Assembly (NCBI GenBank): GCA_021106655.1
Contig: JAIOTT010000066.1
Coordinates: 1-34,106 of the forward strand
Direction: 5' to 3'
Origin: Bacteroidales bacterium
GTDB lineage: Bacteria; Bacteroidota; Bacteroidia; Bacteroidales; SMBSF77
DNA length: 34,106 bases
The notes beneath the pieces were generated by a model. It saw only the letters and a program-made list of their open reading frames with translations. It was not told the DNA's origin and ran no database searches. Below, in pieces: positions 1-7,989 of this stretch. The position numbers and the translations under genes are program-made. How positions within the stretch are numbered: position 1 is the stretch's first letter; the number at the start of each line of letters is the position of its first letter.

Positions 1-1226
1 TGAATCTTGCCAATATGGGATTAAAAGTACTTCTTGTTGAAAAAGATTACTCCATAGGTGGAAAAATGATCCATCTGAGTAAAGTATTTCCAACACTCGA
101 CTGTTCAGCCTGTATCGCAACACCCAAAATTTCCGAAACAGCACGACATCCGAATATTACAATATTTACTTTTAGTGAAGTACGGGATATTGAAAAATCC
201 GGCAATACATATATTGCAAAAATCATTAAAAAGCCAAGATATGTTAAGGAAGAATTATGTACAGGATGTCAGGAGTGTGAATATGTATGCCCGGTTTATG
301 CACCGGATCAATATCAGTTCGATCTGGTTGGGCGAAAAGCAATATTTGTACCCTTTAGTTTAGCAAATCCAAGAGTAGCTGGTATTGATATTGAAAATTG
401 TATCCTATGTGGGGCTTGTGAAAAAATATGCCCAACGGAAGCTATTGATTTTACAATGGAAGCCGAAGAAGTTTCAATAAGTTTTAAGTCAGCAATTATT
501 GCCACAGGCTTTAACTTATTTGATGCCCGTAACAAACCACAATATGGTTTCGGGAAATTCAAAAATGTTGTTAACAGTATGCAAATGGAGCGTCATTTAG
601 TTCCAACACGGCCATTCAACGCTGTATTGAGGCCATCAGACGGGAAAATGCCGGATAATATTGCCTATGTTCTTTGCACAGGGTCAAGAGATAAATCAAT
701 TGGGAACCCTCTGTGCTCACAAATTTGTTGCATGTACTCAATAAAACAAGCTCAGTTATTAATGGGAGCATTGCCAATGGCTGATGTTACAATATACTAT
801 ATTAATATCAGAGCCTTCGGAAAGGGATTTTGTGAATTTTACCAGCAATCGAAAACAATGGGGATAGAATTTGTAAAAGGAAAAGTGGCCCAGATTACCC
901 AAACAGAAAAAGATGATCTAATAGTACGATACGAAGACATTTTTGAGGGAAAAGTAAAAGAAGCTAAACACGACCTTGTTGTCTTAGCAATTGGAGCACT
1001 CCCAAATCCGGATGTTCCGGATATGTTTAAAAACGAAAAGGTTGAATTAGGTGAATTTAAATATGTAAAACAGGTTGATCGCTTCGCATGTCCTGCAAAA
1101 ACAAGCATGGAAGGTGTTTTTGTTGCAGGAACTGCGGCTGTGCCACTTGATATTCCAGATTCCATTTTATCGGCCGGTGCAGCTTCATCTGAAGCCAATA
1201 GTTATATTAAGAAACTTGGATTATAA
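1..1226 (+). CDS. HdrA-like FAD/iron-sulfur protein, 5' end cut by window edge
   Basis: The frame is already open at base 3, so the N-terminus, including the first part of the FAD-binding fold, lies outside the window; the ATG at 15 is probably internal. The protein matches subunit A of heterodisulfide reductase: the segment VLLVEKDYSIGGKM is the end of the FAD Rossmann motif, followed by the HdrA hallmark PTLDCSAC. Two ferredoxin motifs follow, CTGCQECEYVCP and CILCGACEKICP, each CX2CX2CX3CP and able to hold a [4Fe-4S] cluster. The C-terminus has the family's GVFVAGTA flavin-binding segment. In Hdr and Qmo complexes this subunit passes electrons between ferredoxin-like partners and the other subunits. 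QmoA of sulfate reducers is similar in length, but two ferredoxin clusters make HdrA the better description. It is followed 12 bp later by a second HdrA-like gene, so they are surely one operon. Confidence 0.9.
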   Translation, partial: NLANMGLKVLLVEKDYSIGGKMIHLSKVFPTLDCSACIATPKISETARHPNITIFTFSEVRDIEKSGNTYIAKIIKKPRYVKEELCTGCQECEYVCPVYAPDQYQFDLVGRKAIFVPFSLANPRVAGIDIENCILCGACEKICPTEAIDFTMEAEEVSISFKSAIIATGFNLFDARNKPQYGFGKFKNVVNSMQMERHLVPTRPFNAVLRPSDGKMPDNIAYVLCTGSRDKSIGNPLCSQICCMYSIKQAQLLMGALPMADVTIYYINIRAFGKGFCEFYQQSKTMGIEFVKGKVAQITQTEKDDLIVRYEDIFEGKVKEAKHDLVVLAIGALPNPDVPDMFKNEKVELGEFKYVKQVDRFACPAKTSMEGVFVAGTAAVPLDIPDSILSAGAASSEANSYIKKLGL

Positions 1227-1238
1227 AATAATTTGATA

Positions 1239-3176
1239 ATGAGTAACAAAATAGGAGTATATATTTGTCATTGCGGTAATAATATATCCGAGTATGTTGA
1301 TGTTGAAAGAGTTAAAGAGAGCGTGAAAAATGAGGAAGGGGTGTTTATTGCGCGAACGACTATGTTTGCGTGTGCTGATTCAGCCCAGACTGAAATAATT
1401 GATGATATAAAAAATAATGCACTTGATGGTATTGTAATAGCCTCATGCTCACCAAAGCTACACCTACAAACCTTCAGAGAGGTTGCCAAACGAGCTGGAT
1501 TGAATCCTTATAATTATGTTCAGGTAAATATCAGGGAACAAGGATCATGGGCACATTCGAATGATCCTGAAGGAGCTACAGAAAAATCTATTGGTTTAGT
1601 TAAAGCAGGAATTGCCAGAACTCGTGTCTCCAAATCACTTGAACCACTTACAATTCCGGCAAAAAATATCGTTTTAATTATTGGTGCAGGTATTGCCGGC
1701 ATGAGAGCTGCTATTGAATTAGCAGAGATGGGAACAAAAGTCTATATAATTGAAAGAGAACATTTCGTTGGTGGAAGATTGTCGCAATGGGGCGTACTAT
1801 GCTCACTTAATGAAACAGGGAAAGAACTAATTTCACGCATTTACAAAAGACTCAAGGAGTTAGATAATATCACCCTGTTCACCGGTGCAGATTTAATTTC
1901 CAAAACAGGTAGCAGTGGTAACTTTGAAGTGGAAATCAAAATTACTCCAAGGTATGTCAAATCAAAATGCGATCCCGAAAGCCTGAAAAATGCAATTGAA
2001 GCCTGCCCTGTTGAAGTTACTGATGAGTTTAATTTTCATCTGACAAAAAGAAAAGCAATATTTAAAAACTTCGAAAGTGAATTTCCTGAAGCTCCGGTTA
2101 TAAATATGGAAGACTGTACCCGCTGTGGTGATTGCCTTAAGCACTGCGACAGCATTGACCTTGACCAAAAAACCGAGATAATAAAATTAAAAATTGGAGC
2201 AATCCAGGTATGTACAGGTTTTGACCCCTATGAACCCAAAGAAGGGGAATTCGGATATAAAACAATTGACAATGTTATTACACTTCAACAGTTCAAGCGA
2301 TTGGTTGAGTTGAATAAAGACCAACTACTTTTCAAGGGGAAGGAAATTCATAATATTGCTCTTATATACTGCGTCGGAAGCAGGCAATTTGGCAAAATAA
2401 ACGGGAGTAACCAATATTGCTCACGATACTGTTGCACAGTGGCTATTCACTCATCCCTGGTAGTAGGAAAAAAATATAATGATATCCATTGCCTGCATTT
2501 TACACGAGGTGTGAGAACTTATGGAAAACAAGAATTAATTTATGATGAAGCATCTCAAAAAGGTGATATCTTTTTTCATTTTGATGAAAATACTCCTCCC
2601 ACGATTGAAAAATCAGGAAGCAAAACTATTGTTAAAGTAAATGATGTTTATACTGATCAAATAGAACTAGGTGTTGAAGCTGATCTGGTAGTACTTGTTT
2701 CAGGGATGGTTCCACGAAAAAATAATTCCTCGGTTGAAATATTAAAAACACCTGTTGGAAGAGATGGCTTTTTAAATGAAATACACCCAAAATTAAGGCC
2801 GGTTGAAACAGTTATTGATGGTGTATTTATTTCAGGTGCGGCACAAGGACCAAAAAACATTGAAGAAACAGTAAACTCAACGCTTTCTGCAGCATCAAAA
2901 GTAAATGCAATGATCTGCAGGGAAGAAATAAAACTTGAACCGACCATTGCAAAAATTAATGAAGACACTTGCGAGTGGTGTGGGAAATGTTCAGAAACAT
3001 GTCCCTTCGAAGCCATATCGCAAATAACTCATAACGGAAAACAAATAGCATCAATAATTACAACAAACTGTAAAGGCTGTGGAATATGTACACCAGTTTG
3101 CCCTGTCGATGCTATTGATGTTATTGGTTATACAAACGTGGAAATTGAAAATATGATCATGTCTTTGGCGAAATAA
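1239..3176 (+). CDS. Second HdrA-like / QmoB-like flavoprotein with C-terminal 2[4Fe-4S] ferredoxin domain
   Basis: ATG at 1239 is preferred over an in-frame TTG at 1233, giving 645 residues. The N-terminus IGVYICHCGNNI is the typical HdrA N-terminal domain, followed by a complete FAD-binding fold (IIGAGIAGMRAA). The first internal ferredoxin motif is degenerate: where HdrA has CTGCGxC, this protein has KCDPESLKNAIEACP. The next site, CTRCGDCLKHC, is intact. The C-terminus carries two further clusters, CEWCGKCSETCP and CKGCGICTPVCP, typical of HdrA and QmoB tails. No MvhD-like domain is visible, unlike QmoB of sulfate reducers. The gene sits between the first hdrA-like gene and a winged-helix gene. 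Its role is probably electron relay, or flavin-based bifurcation or confurcation, with the QmoC-like subunit; the actual redox partners are not shown by the sequence. Confidence 0.9.
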   Translation: MSNKIGVYICHCGNNISEYVDVERVKESVKNEEGVFIARTTMFACADSAQTEIIDDIKNNALDGIVIASCSPKLHLQTFREVAKRAGLNPYNYVQVNIREQGSWAHSNDPEGATEKSIGLVKAGIARTRVSKSLEPLTIPAKNIVLIIGAGIAGMRAAIELAEMGTKVYIIEREHFVGGRLSQWGVLCSLNETGKELISRIYKRLKELDNITLFTGADLISKTGSSGNFEVEIKITPRYVKSKCDPESLKNAIEACPVEVTDEFNFHLTKRKAIFKNFESEFPEAPVINMEDCTRCGDCLKHCDSIDLDQKTEIIKLKIGAIQVCTGFDPYEPKEGEFGYKTIDNVITLQQFKRLVELNKDQLLFKGKEIHNIALIYCVGSRQFGKINGSNQYCSRYCCTVAIHSSLVVGKKYNDIHCLHFTRGVRTYGKQELIYDEASQKGDIFFHFDENTPPTIEKSGSKTIVKVNDVYTDQIELGVEADLVVLVSGMVPRKNNSSVEILKTPVGRDGFLNEIHPKLRPVETVIDGVFISGAAQGPKNIEETVNSTLSAASKVNAMICREEIKLEPTIAKINEDTCEWCGKCSETCPFEAISQITHNGKQIASIITTNCKGCGICTPVCPVDAIDVIGYTNVEIENMIMSLAK

Positions 3177-3203
3177 TAATTTAATCCAATAAAACCTAAA
3201 AAA

Positions 3204-3593
3204 ATGGAAACAACAACTGATATTATTAAGGAAAACAAAACAGTTCCTGAAGAAGCAAAAGAGAAAAAGCTCGAGAAAATAAAAGAAGGTCCAAAAACCA
3301 TTTCTCAAAACCCTGAAAAAAGGGTAATGACAATTGATGTTATTAAGAAAAAAAGAACTGTCCCTAAAGAAATACATGAGAAAAGGAAAGAGTTCTTAAG
3401 AATGAAAAAATTGATACTTAATTCATTAAAAGAGGGCCCAAAAACTATTCCTCAAATTGCAAAGGAAACCTCTGTTCCGGACATAGAGATAACATATTAT
3501 TTGATGACCCTAAGAAAATTCAGAGAAGTCATTACAGGTGAATTAGATGATAATGATGAATACTTTACTTACGAATTAAATAATAATAAGTAA
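3204..3593 (+). CDS. Small winged-helix-like protein with internal duplication, inside Hdr/Qmo-like operon
   Basis: This 129-residue, very lysine- and glutamate-rich protein lies 27 bp after the second hdrA-like gene and 2 bp before the qmoC-like gene, so it is cotranscribed with them. The second half (about residues 70-128) looks like a winged helix: LILNSLKEGPKTIPQIAKET, then a recognition-like segment, then a hairpin rich in acidic residues. The first half repeats part of it: DIIKENKTVPEEAKEKK near the N-terminus matches DVIKKKRTVPKEIHEKRK around residues 44-61, and EGPKTI occurs in both copies. No cysteines are present, so it is not an iron-sulfur protein. It could be a regulator or a structural subunit of the complex. 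Its precise function is not recognised. Confidence 0.75.
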   Translation: METTTDIIKENKTVPEEAKEKKLEKIKEGPKTISQNPEKRVMTIDVIKKKRTVPKEIHEKRKEFLRMKKLILNSLKEGPKTIPQIAKETSVPDIEITYYLMTLRKFREVITGELDDNDEYFTYELNNNK

Positions 3594-3595
3594 TA

Positions 3596-4723
3596 ATGGA
3601 GAAAATTGATCTTGAATTTTCAAAATCCCTGAAAAAATATGGAGCAGTTGACATTAGTCCTTGCTTTAACTGTGGAAACTGCACAGCGATTTGCTCTCTT
3701 TCAACAGAAGATAATTCGTTTCCAAGAAAAATGCTAAGATATAGCATACTTGGGTTACAAGATCGAATTTCCAGCTCCGTCGATCCATGGCTTTGCTATT
3801 ATTGTGGAGAATGCAGTGAAACTTGCCCCAAAGAGGCAAATCCCGGCGAATTAATGATGGCACTACGGAGATTTCTGGTTGCCCAATATGATTGGACTGG
3901 CCTTGCCAGAAAATTTTATACTTCGAAAATATGGGAAATGGGTGCTATACTATTTCTTGCCCTTATTATTCTGGCTATATTTGTTGTTTTCCACGGACCC
4001 CTCACTACAGAATTAACAGCTGAAGGTGGAGTGAAACTTAATACCTTCGCTCCATGGCACCAAATTCATATAGGCGATTGGATAATGGCTGGATTCCTCG
4101 CATTCTTCTTGCTATCTAATGTATTTAATATGTACTTAAAGATACTTAGAAATGACAAAAAAATAAAAATTCCTTTTCGCTTATATTTCACTGAGCTTAT
4201 TTCACTGGTCAGAAATTTTATAACCCAGGAGAGAATTAAGGATTGTGAAAAAGGAAAAGTATATTGGCTTATTCATCTTTTACTTATGTCGGGTTATGTG
4301 ATCTTATTTACAATGATTGTAGGTTTCCTGGGATGGTTTCAAACTGATAACATCTATGAATGGTGGCATCCGCAAAGATTATTGGGTTATTATGCAACGT
4401 TTGGATTGCTGGTGGGATGTGTATATTTCTTTATCGGAAGAATAAAAAAAGATAAAGAGCTCAATAAACATTCTCATTACACTGACTGGACTTTCCTGGT
4501 TTTGTTATTTTTTACAACATTAACCGGAATATTACTTCATTTTTTCAGAATCTATGGAATGCCAATGGCAACATATTATATGTATGTAATTCATCTAATG
4601 GTACTTTTCCCAATGTTGATGATAGAAGTACCGTTTTCTAAATGGTCACATCTTGCCTATCGCCCTGTTGCTATTTATTTTTCAAACGTTCTTAACAAGG
4701 CAAAAGAATTACAGAAAAGTTAG
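3596..4723 (+). CDS. QmoC-like membrane subunit: HdrC ferredoxin domain fused to cytochrome b
   Basis: The 375-residue protein begins with an HdrC-type domain holding two CX2CX2CX3C motifs: C23-C26-C29-C33 and C67-C70-C73-C77. From about residue 110 onward it is membrane protein with five or six hydrophobic segments resembling HdrE/NarI cytochrome b. Candidate heme histidines lie in PWHQIHIGDW, in the helix beginning HLLLMSGYV, and in the last helices (LLHFFRIYG and VIHLMVLFP). The same HdrC-HdrE fusion defines QmoC of sulfate reducers, which links soluble Hdr-like subunits to the quinone pool. Here menaquinone is the likely partner, an inference supported by an mqnC gene further along the window. 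It is the last gene of the operon; the following gene has its own promoter. Confidence 0.9.
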   Translation: MEKIDLEFSKSLKKYGAVDISPCFNCGNCTAICSLSTEDNSFPRKMLRYSILGLQDRISSSVDPWLCYYCGECSETCPKEANPGELMMALRRFLVAQYDWTGLARKFYTSKIWEMGAILFLALIILAIFVVFHGPLTTELTAEGGVKLNTFAPWHQIHIGDWIMAGFLAFFLLSNVFNMYLKILRNDKKIKIPFRLYFTELISLVRNFITQERIKDCEKGKVYWLIHLLLMSGYVILFTMIVGFLGWFQTDNIYEWWHPQRLLGYYATFGLLVGCVYFFIGRIKKDKELNKHSHYTDWTFLVLLFFTTLTGILLHFFRIYGMPMATYYMYVIHLMVLFPMLMIEVPFSKWSHLAYRPVAIYFSNVLNKAKELQKS

Positions 4724-4742
4724 GTCTCCTTGCCTAAATATG

Positions 4743-4774
4743 TTGGCCGGAATTAAGAAAAAACCATACTTTTG
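4743..4774 (+). promoter_or_regulatory. Bacteroidota-type promoter for the antiporter gene
   Basis: TACTTTTG at 4767-4774 matches the Bacteroidota -7 consensus TAnnTTTG. A TTGG at 4743-4746 lies 20 bp upstream, in the right range for the -33 element. The ATG of the antiporter follows 31 bp after the -7 box. This separates the gene from the Hdr/Qmo-like operon. Confidence 0.6.
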
Positions 4775-4805
4775 TTTGCTATAAAGTAAATACTTTCTAG
4801 CATCA

Positions 4806-6410
4806 ATGGCTGAACCCTTTTACATAGACGCTATCTGGCTTAGCTTAGCCTTTCTCAGTGGAATCCTCGCTAAAAGAGTAAATCTCCCCCCTTTAATAGG
4901 ATTTTTGCTTACCGGAATCATCCTGAATGCATCTGGTTTAACACATGGACATATTAGTGGAGTTTTGCATACACTCTCCGATTTGGGCGTTATGTTGCTG
5001 CTATTTACTATTGGCTTAAAAATAAGTATTAAATCTTTGATAAAACGGGAAATCTGGGCTGCTGCAAGCATCCACATGATAATTTCCGTATTAGCTATTG
5101 GGAGTTTTGTTTTTTTTCTAAGTTATTTGGGGTTACGCCTTCTAAGCGATATTTCTATTAAAAGTGCAATGCTCATTGGTTTTGCATTGAGTTTTTCAAG
5201 CACTGTATTTGTTATAAAAATTTTAGAGGAGCGAGGTGAACTGAATTCCTTTCATGGTAAGATAGCAATTGGAATACTGGTAATACAAGATATTTTTGCC
5301 ATTATTTTTCTAACGGTATCAACAAGTGAATTACCAAGTCTTTGGGTTCTGACAATACCTGTTTACCTATACATTATTCGTTTTGTTCTTTTCAAAATAT
5401 TGAACATGACAGGACATGGTGAGCTGCTTACTGTATTTGGATTTTTTGCAACTTTTGTTACAGGTGCCCTTAGTTTTGAATTAGTCGGACTGAAACCCGA
5501 TCTGGGTGCCCTGATAATAGGAATGCTGCTGGTAGGGCATAATAAGTCAAAAGAACTTTTTGAACGTATGATGAGTTATAAGGATTTTTTCCTTATTGCC
5601 TTCTTTATCAATATCGGCCTGTCGGGAATACCTACATGGAATATGATCTTTACCGCTCTTATCTTATTGGCTTTTATCGTTTTTAAAGGAGGTTTATTCC
5701 TGATAATTTTCTCGCGTTTTAATTTAAGATCACGAACAGCATTTCTCTCTTCAATAAGCCTTGCAAATTTTAGTGAATTTGGTTTAATTACAGGGCTTGT
5801 TGGTGTACAATTAGGTTTAATAAGTAATGATTGGGTGATTATTATTGCCGTACTTATGTCCTTCTCTTTTTTAGTCTCATCCCCATTAAATAATTATGCA
5901 CATAATCTCTTTAATAAATTCAAACCGGCATTAATGAAGCTTAATAGTGGACAAATGTGTGTTGATGACGAACCTGTTTTTTTGGGTAATGCAAATTATC
6001 TTATTATCGGAATGGGGAGTATAGGGCAATCAGCATACACCTACATTAACTCAGAACATAACACTAAAGCTATCGGAATTGATTATGATCATGAATTAAT
6101 AAAGAAGATTCAAAAGCAAAACATAAATGCTCTTTGGGGGGATGCAACCGACAGTATATTCTGGGAAAATGTTGATTTATCAAAAATTAAGATGATATTA
6201 TTCACTATGAGTGATCATGTTTCTAATATTAACTCCATTAAAGAAGTAGTTAAATTTAGTAACAGAAGCTTTAAGATTGGGGCTATCTGTCATTATCTTG
6301 ACGAAAGAACTGATTTTGAAGAATTGAAAGTCGATTATATTTTCAATTATAAAGTCCATCTGGGTAGTGACTTTGCGCATGGATTTCTTGGTGATTTTAA
6401 TAAAGTTTAA
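4806..6410 (+). CDS. KefB-type monovalent cation:proton antiporter (CPA2 family) with RCK/TrkA-N domain
   Basis: A 534-residue protein. Residues 1 to about 375 form a chain of hydrophobic helices typical of CPA2 antiporters; the segment LPPLIGFLLTGIILNASGL is a family hallmark of the first helices. After the membrane part comes a cytoplasmic TrkA-N nucleotide-binding domain starting near residue 398 with LIIGMGSIGQS, followed by an acidic residue at the end of the second strand (GIDYDHE) and GDATD, as in KefB and related K+ transport regulators. It probably exchanges K+ or Na+ for protons under nucleotide control; the ion cannot be told from sequence. The gene stands alone behind its own promoter. 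It has no KefF-like partner nearby. Confidence 0.85.
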   Translation: MAEPFYIDAIWLSLAFLSGILAKRVNLPPLIGFLLTGIILNASGLTHGHISGVLHTLSDLGVMLLLFTIGLKISIKSLIKREIWAAASIHMIISVLAIGSFVFFLSYLGLRLLSDISIKSAMLIGFALSFSSTVFVIKILEERGELNSFHGKIAIGILVIQDIFAIIFLTVSTSELPSLWVLTIPVYLYIIRFVLFKILNMTGHGELLTVFGFFATFVTGALSFELVGLKPDLGALIIGMLLVGHNKSKELFERMMSYKDFFLIAFFINIGLSGIPTWNMIFTALILLAFIVFKGGLFLIIFSRFNLRSRTAFLSSISLANFSEFGLITGLVGVQLGLISNDWVIIIAVLMSFSFLVSSPLNNYAHNLFNKFKPALMKLNSGQMCVDDEPVFLGNANYLIIGMGSIGQSAYTYINSEHNTKAIGIDYDHELIKKIQKQNINALWGDATDSIFWENVDLSKIKMILFTMSDHVSNINSIKEVVKFSNRSFKIGAICHYLDERTDFEELKVDYIFNYKVHLGSDFAHGFLGDFNKV

Positions 6411-6492
6411 TTACCTGGAAACCCCGGCTGAGCGGAGTTTCCTGACTTACAAAAACATGAAGCATTTCTTCTGCTGTCCATCTTGATTTCAT

Positions 6493-6557
6493 TCACCGTA
6501 GGTGATATAAACCGGTAGCCTGCAGAATAGAGAAAAGCCATTATACCTCGTAGAGGT
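6493..6557. repeat. Pair of mini-hairpins with GTA loops
   Basis: TCACC-GTA-GGTGA at 6493-6505 and ACCTC-GTA-GAGGT at 6545-6557 are both perfect 5-bp stems around the same GTA loop. The stems differ, so the shared part is the architecture. A related element with a GTTA loop occurs at 24004-24017. They resemble short dispersed hairpin repeats seen in Bacteroidota genomes. Confidence 0.55.
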
Positions 6558-6583
6558 TTCATAAAGTTTTTTTGTTTTTTCAT

Positions 6584-6609
6584 ATTCTTTTTTCTTGATA
6601 AAAAAGAAT
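6584..6609. terminator. A/T-rich perfect hairpin, possible terminator of the antiporter transcript
   Basis: The arms ATTCTTTTTT (6584-6593) and AAAAAAGAAT (6600-6609) are perfectly complementary around the loop CTTGAT. It lies about 175 bp beyond the antiporter stop. The T-rich and A-rich flanks would allow termination in either direction, but the stem has little GC and this may instead be a dispersed repeat. Confidence 0.4.
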
Positions 6610-6881
6610 CAAAAAATCAAGACTGATTATAATTCACTAAGAACCTCTAAGCAGCAATAATATGCGCAATCCAAGCCGCTATTTTATTATTTTATGCATC
6701 ATGATTTTATTTAAATTACATATTTCGTTTCTTTAAGTTATCTATACTAATCCCGCTCGTGGATTGCTTTTAATTCGCAAACATTTTTATTGCTCCAAGA
6801 GATTCTAAGAGTATTCTAAAATGTCATTTCTATTACAAAGTTCACCTTTCCCTGATAAGCATAACATAAGAAAAATAAACG

Positions 6882-6909
6882 TTAGGCGAAGCGTCCACGC
6901 TTCGCCTAA
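6882..6909. repeat. Perfect REP-like palindrome (GGCGAAGCGT type)
   Basis: Two perfectly complementary 13-bp arms, TTAGGCGAAGCGT and its reverse complement, flank a CC spacer. The same core recurs at 11740-11764. It is far richer in GC than its surroundings, and no gene crosses it. Confidence 0.75.
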
Positions 6910-7142
6910 AATAAGCAATCTGCTAACCTACTAAACAAAATAACACACCCAAGATCCAGAACCCCATTAAAAAAATTCATTATTGCGTTAACGAGATATT
7001 AAGAAATTTTCAATATATTTGTGAAATAATTAACAACAAGTATAGACAATTCATATTACATGGGTCTACTCAATTGTTGTGATTTGCGATCTGACATAAA
7101 CTAAATAACACCTATTGATTAGTAAATCTATAGAAGTTTATT

Positions 7143-7150
7143 TAGTTTTG
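7143..7150 (+). promoter_or_regulatory. -7 box of the toxin-antitoxin pair
   Basis: TAGTTTTG matches TAnnTTTG and ends 17 bp before the antitoxin ATG. A TTG at 7115-7117 is the nearest -33 candidate, but its 25-bp spacing is longer than usual. Confidence 0.5.
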
Positions 7151-7167
7151 TATTAAAACAATAAGAT

Positions 7168-7401
7168 ATGAATATTCAGACAGAAAAATTAAACTTAATC
7201 GAATGGATTTCAAGACTTAATGACACATCCTTATTAGAGAAACTTCGAAAAATCAAGGACGATTATTCTAAATCAACGGATTGGTGGGATACATTAAAAA
7301 TCGAAGAAATAGAATCTATAAATAGAGGATTAAAGGATTTTGAAGAAGGCAGAGTTCATTCTCATGAAACTGCTCGGGAAATTTATGAAAAATACCTATA
7401 A
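7168..7401 (+). CDS. Antitoxin-like small protein of a RelE/ParE-type module
   Basis: This 77-residue protein is charged, carries no recognisable enzyme motif, and has two tryptophans in STDWWDTL. Its C-terminus, DFEEGRVHSHETAREIYEKYL, has the pattern of short antitoxins that pair with Bacteroidota RelE/ParE toxins. The assignment rests mainly on context: its 3' end overlaps the start of a toxin-like frame by 17 bp, the usual arrangement for translationally coupled antitoxin-toxin genes. In such modules the antitoxin blocks the toxin and represses their promoter. Since the toxin frame is interrupted, this gene may now be an orphan. Confidence 0.75.
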   Translation: MNIQTEKLNLIEWISRLNDTSLLEKLRKIKDDYSKSTDWWDTLKIEEIESINRGLKDFEEGRVHSHETAREIYEKYL

Positions 7402-7690
7402 ACTTATTTGGTCTGATGAAGCACTAAATAACTTAAAAGAAATACTTGACTACCTAGAGCAACGTTGGACTAACAGAGAAATTAAGAGATTCTCTCAATT
7501 ACTTGATTATTAACTAAAACTGATTGAAGATAATCCATTATTATTTGCAAAGAGTGATAAATCTAACGGGATGAGAAAATCAGTACTATCAAAGCAGACA
7601 ACAATTTATTATCGTATAATTAATTATGAAATTCGTATAATAACTTTATATGATAATAGGCAAAACCCTAATAAATTGAGAATTAAATAA
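7385..7690 (+). pseudogene. RelE/ParE-type toxin interrupted by in-frame TAA
   Basis: Starting at the ATG at 7385, the frame encodes MKNTYKLIWSDEALNNLKEI, typical of RelE/ParE toxins, until TAA at 7511-7513 (codon 43). The same frame then continues unbroken to a second stop at 7688-7690 and encodes the rest of the family, including SVLSKQTTIYYRI and IITLYDNRQNPNKL. Without the stop the protein would be 101 residues, normal for the family. There is no frameshift, only a single nonsense codon. Related toxins commonly have glutamine here, so CAA to TAA is a simple explanation (from family memory, not checked). The truncated 42-residue peptide should be inactive. A sequencing error is the main alternative. 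Confidence 0.8.
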
Positions 7691-7956
7691 AACACAAGTC
7701 GGTTAAGCAAAGTCTCCAAAATCACTTACCTAACATCCCACTCTCAAGCCCTCTTACCGAATAATGAATTTCATAGTATTAAAAAATGAGGATGTGATCT
7801 ATATCAAAAATCGCTAACCAACAATCGAATATCAAAAATCCTGTTACAATTGTTCCCTCCTGTTTTTTGCTTTTCTTTAATGGATAGTAGTGGTTCAATT
7901 ATTAAGTAAAAGTAAAAGTAAAATTTAAAAAACTGTTTTTTATATTCCAAATTTTC

Positions 7957-7964
7957 TATTTTTG
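7957..7964 (+). promoter_or_regulatory. -7 box of the AOR gene
   Basis: TATTTTTG matches TAnnTTTG and ends 25 bp before the AOR ATG. No good -33 TTTG is seen at the expected distance. Further upstream, around 7905-7925, there are three copies of the hexamer AGTAAA in tandem. Confidence 0.55.
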
Positions 7965-7989
7965 TATCATCAAAATAAAACTTTCAAAT

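Larger units (their letters stand above)
6411..7142. other. Long non-coding interval with several small hairpins
   Basis: About 730 bp with no credible gene on either strand. It holds a degenerate copy of the GAGCGGAGT palindrome near 6430, two GTA-loop mini-hairpins, an A/T-rich hairpin at 6584-6609 and a perfect palindrome at 6882-6909. The stretch 6620-6880 shows no recognisable structure. The interval looks like a landing area for small repeated elements rather than a decayed gene. Confidence 0.6.

Noticed and set aside
7691..7989. Molybdenum/tungsten cofactor riboswitch before AOR
   Set aside because: The promoter box lies only 25 bp before the start codon, leaving no room for such a structured leader.
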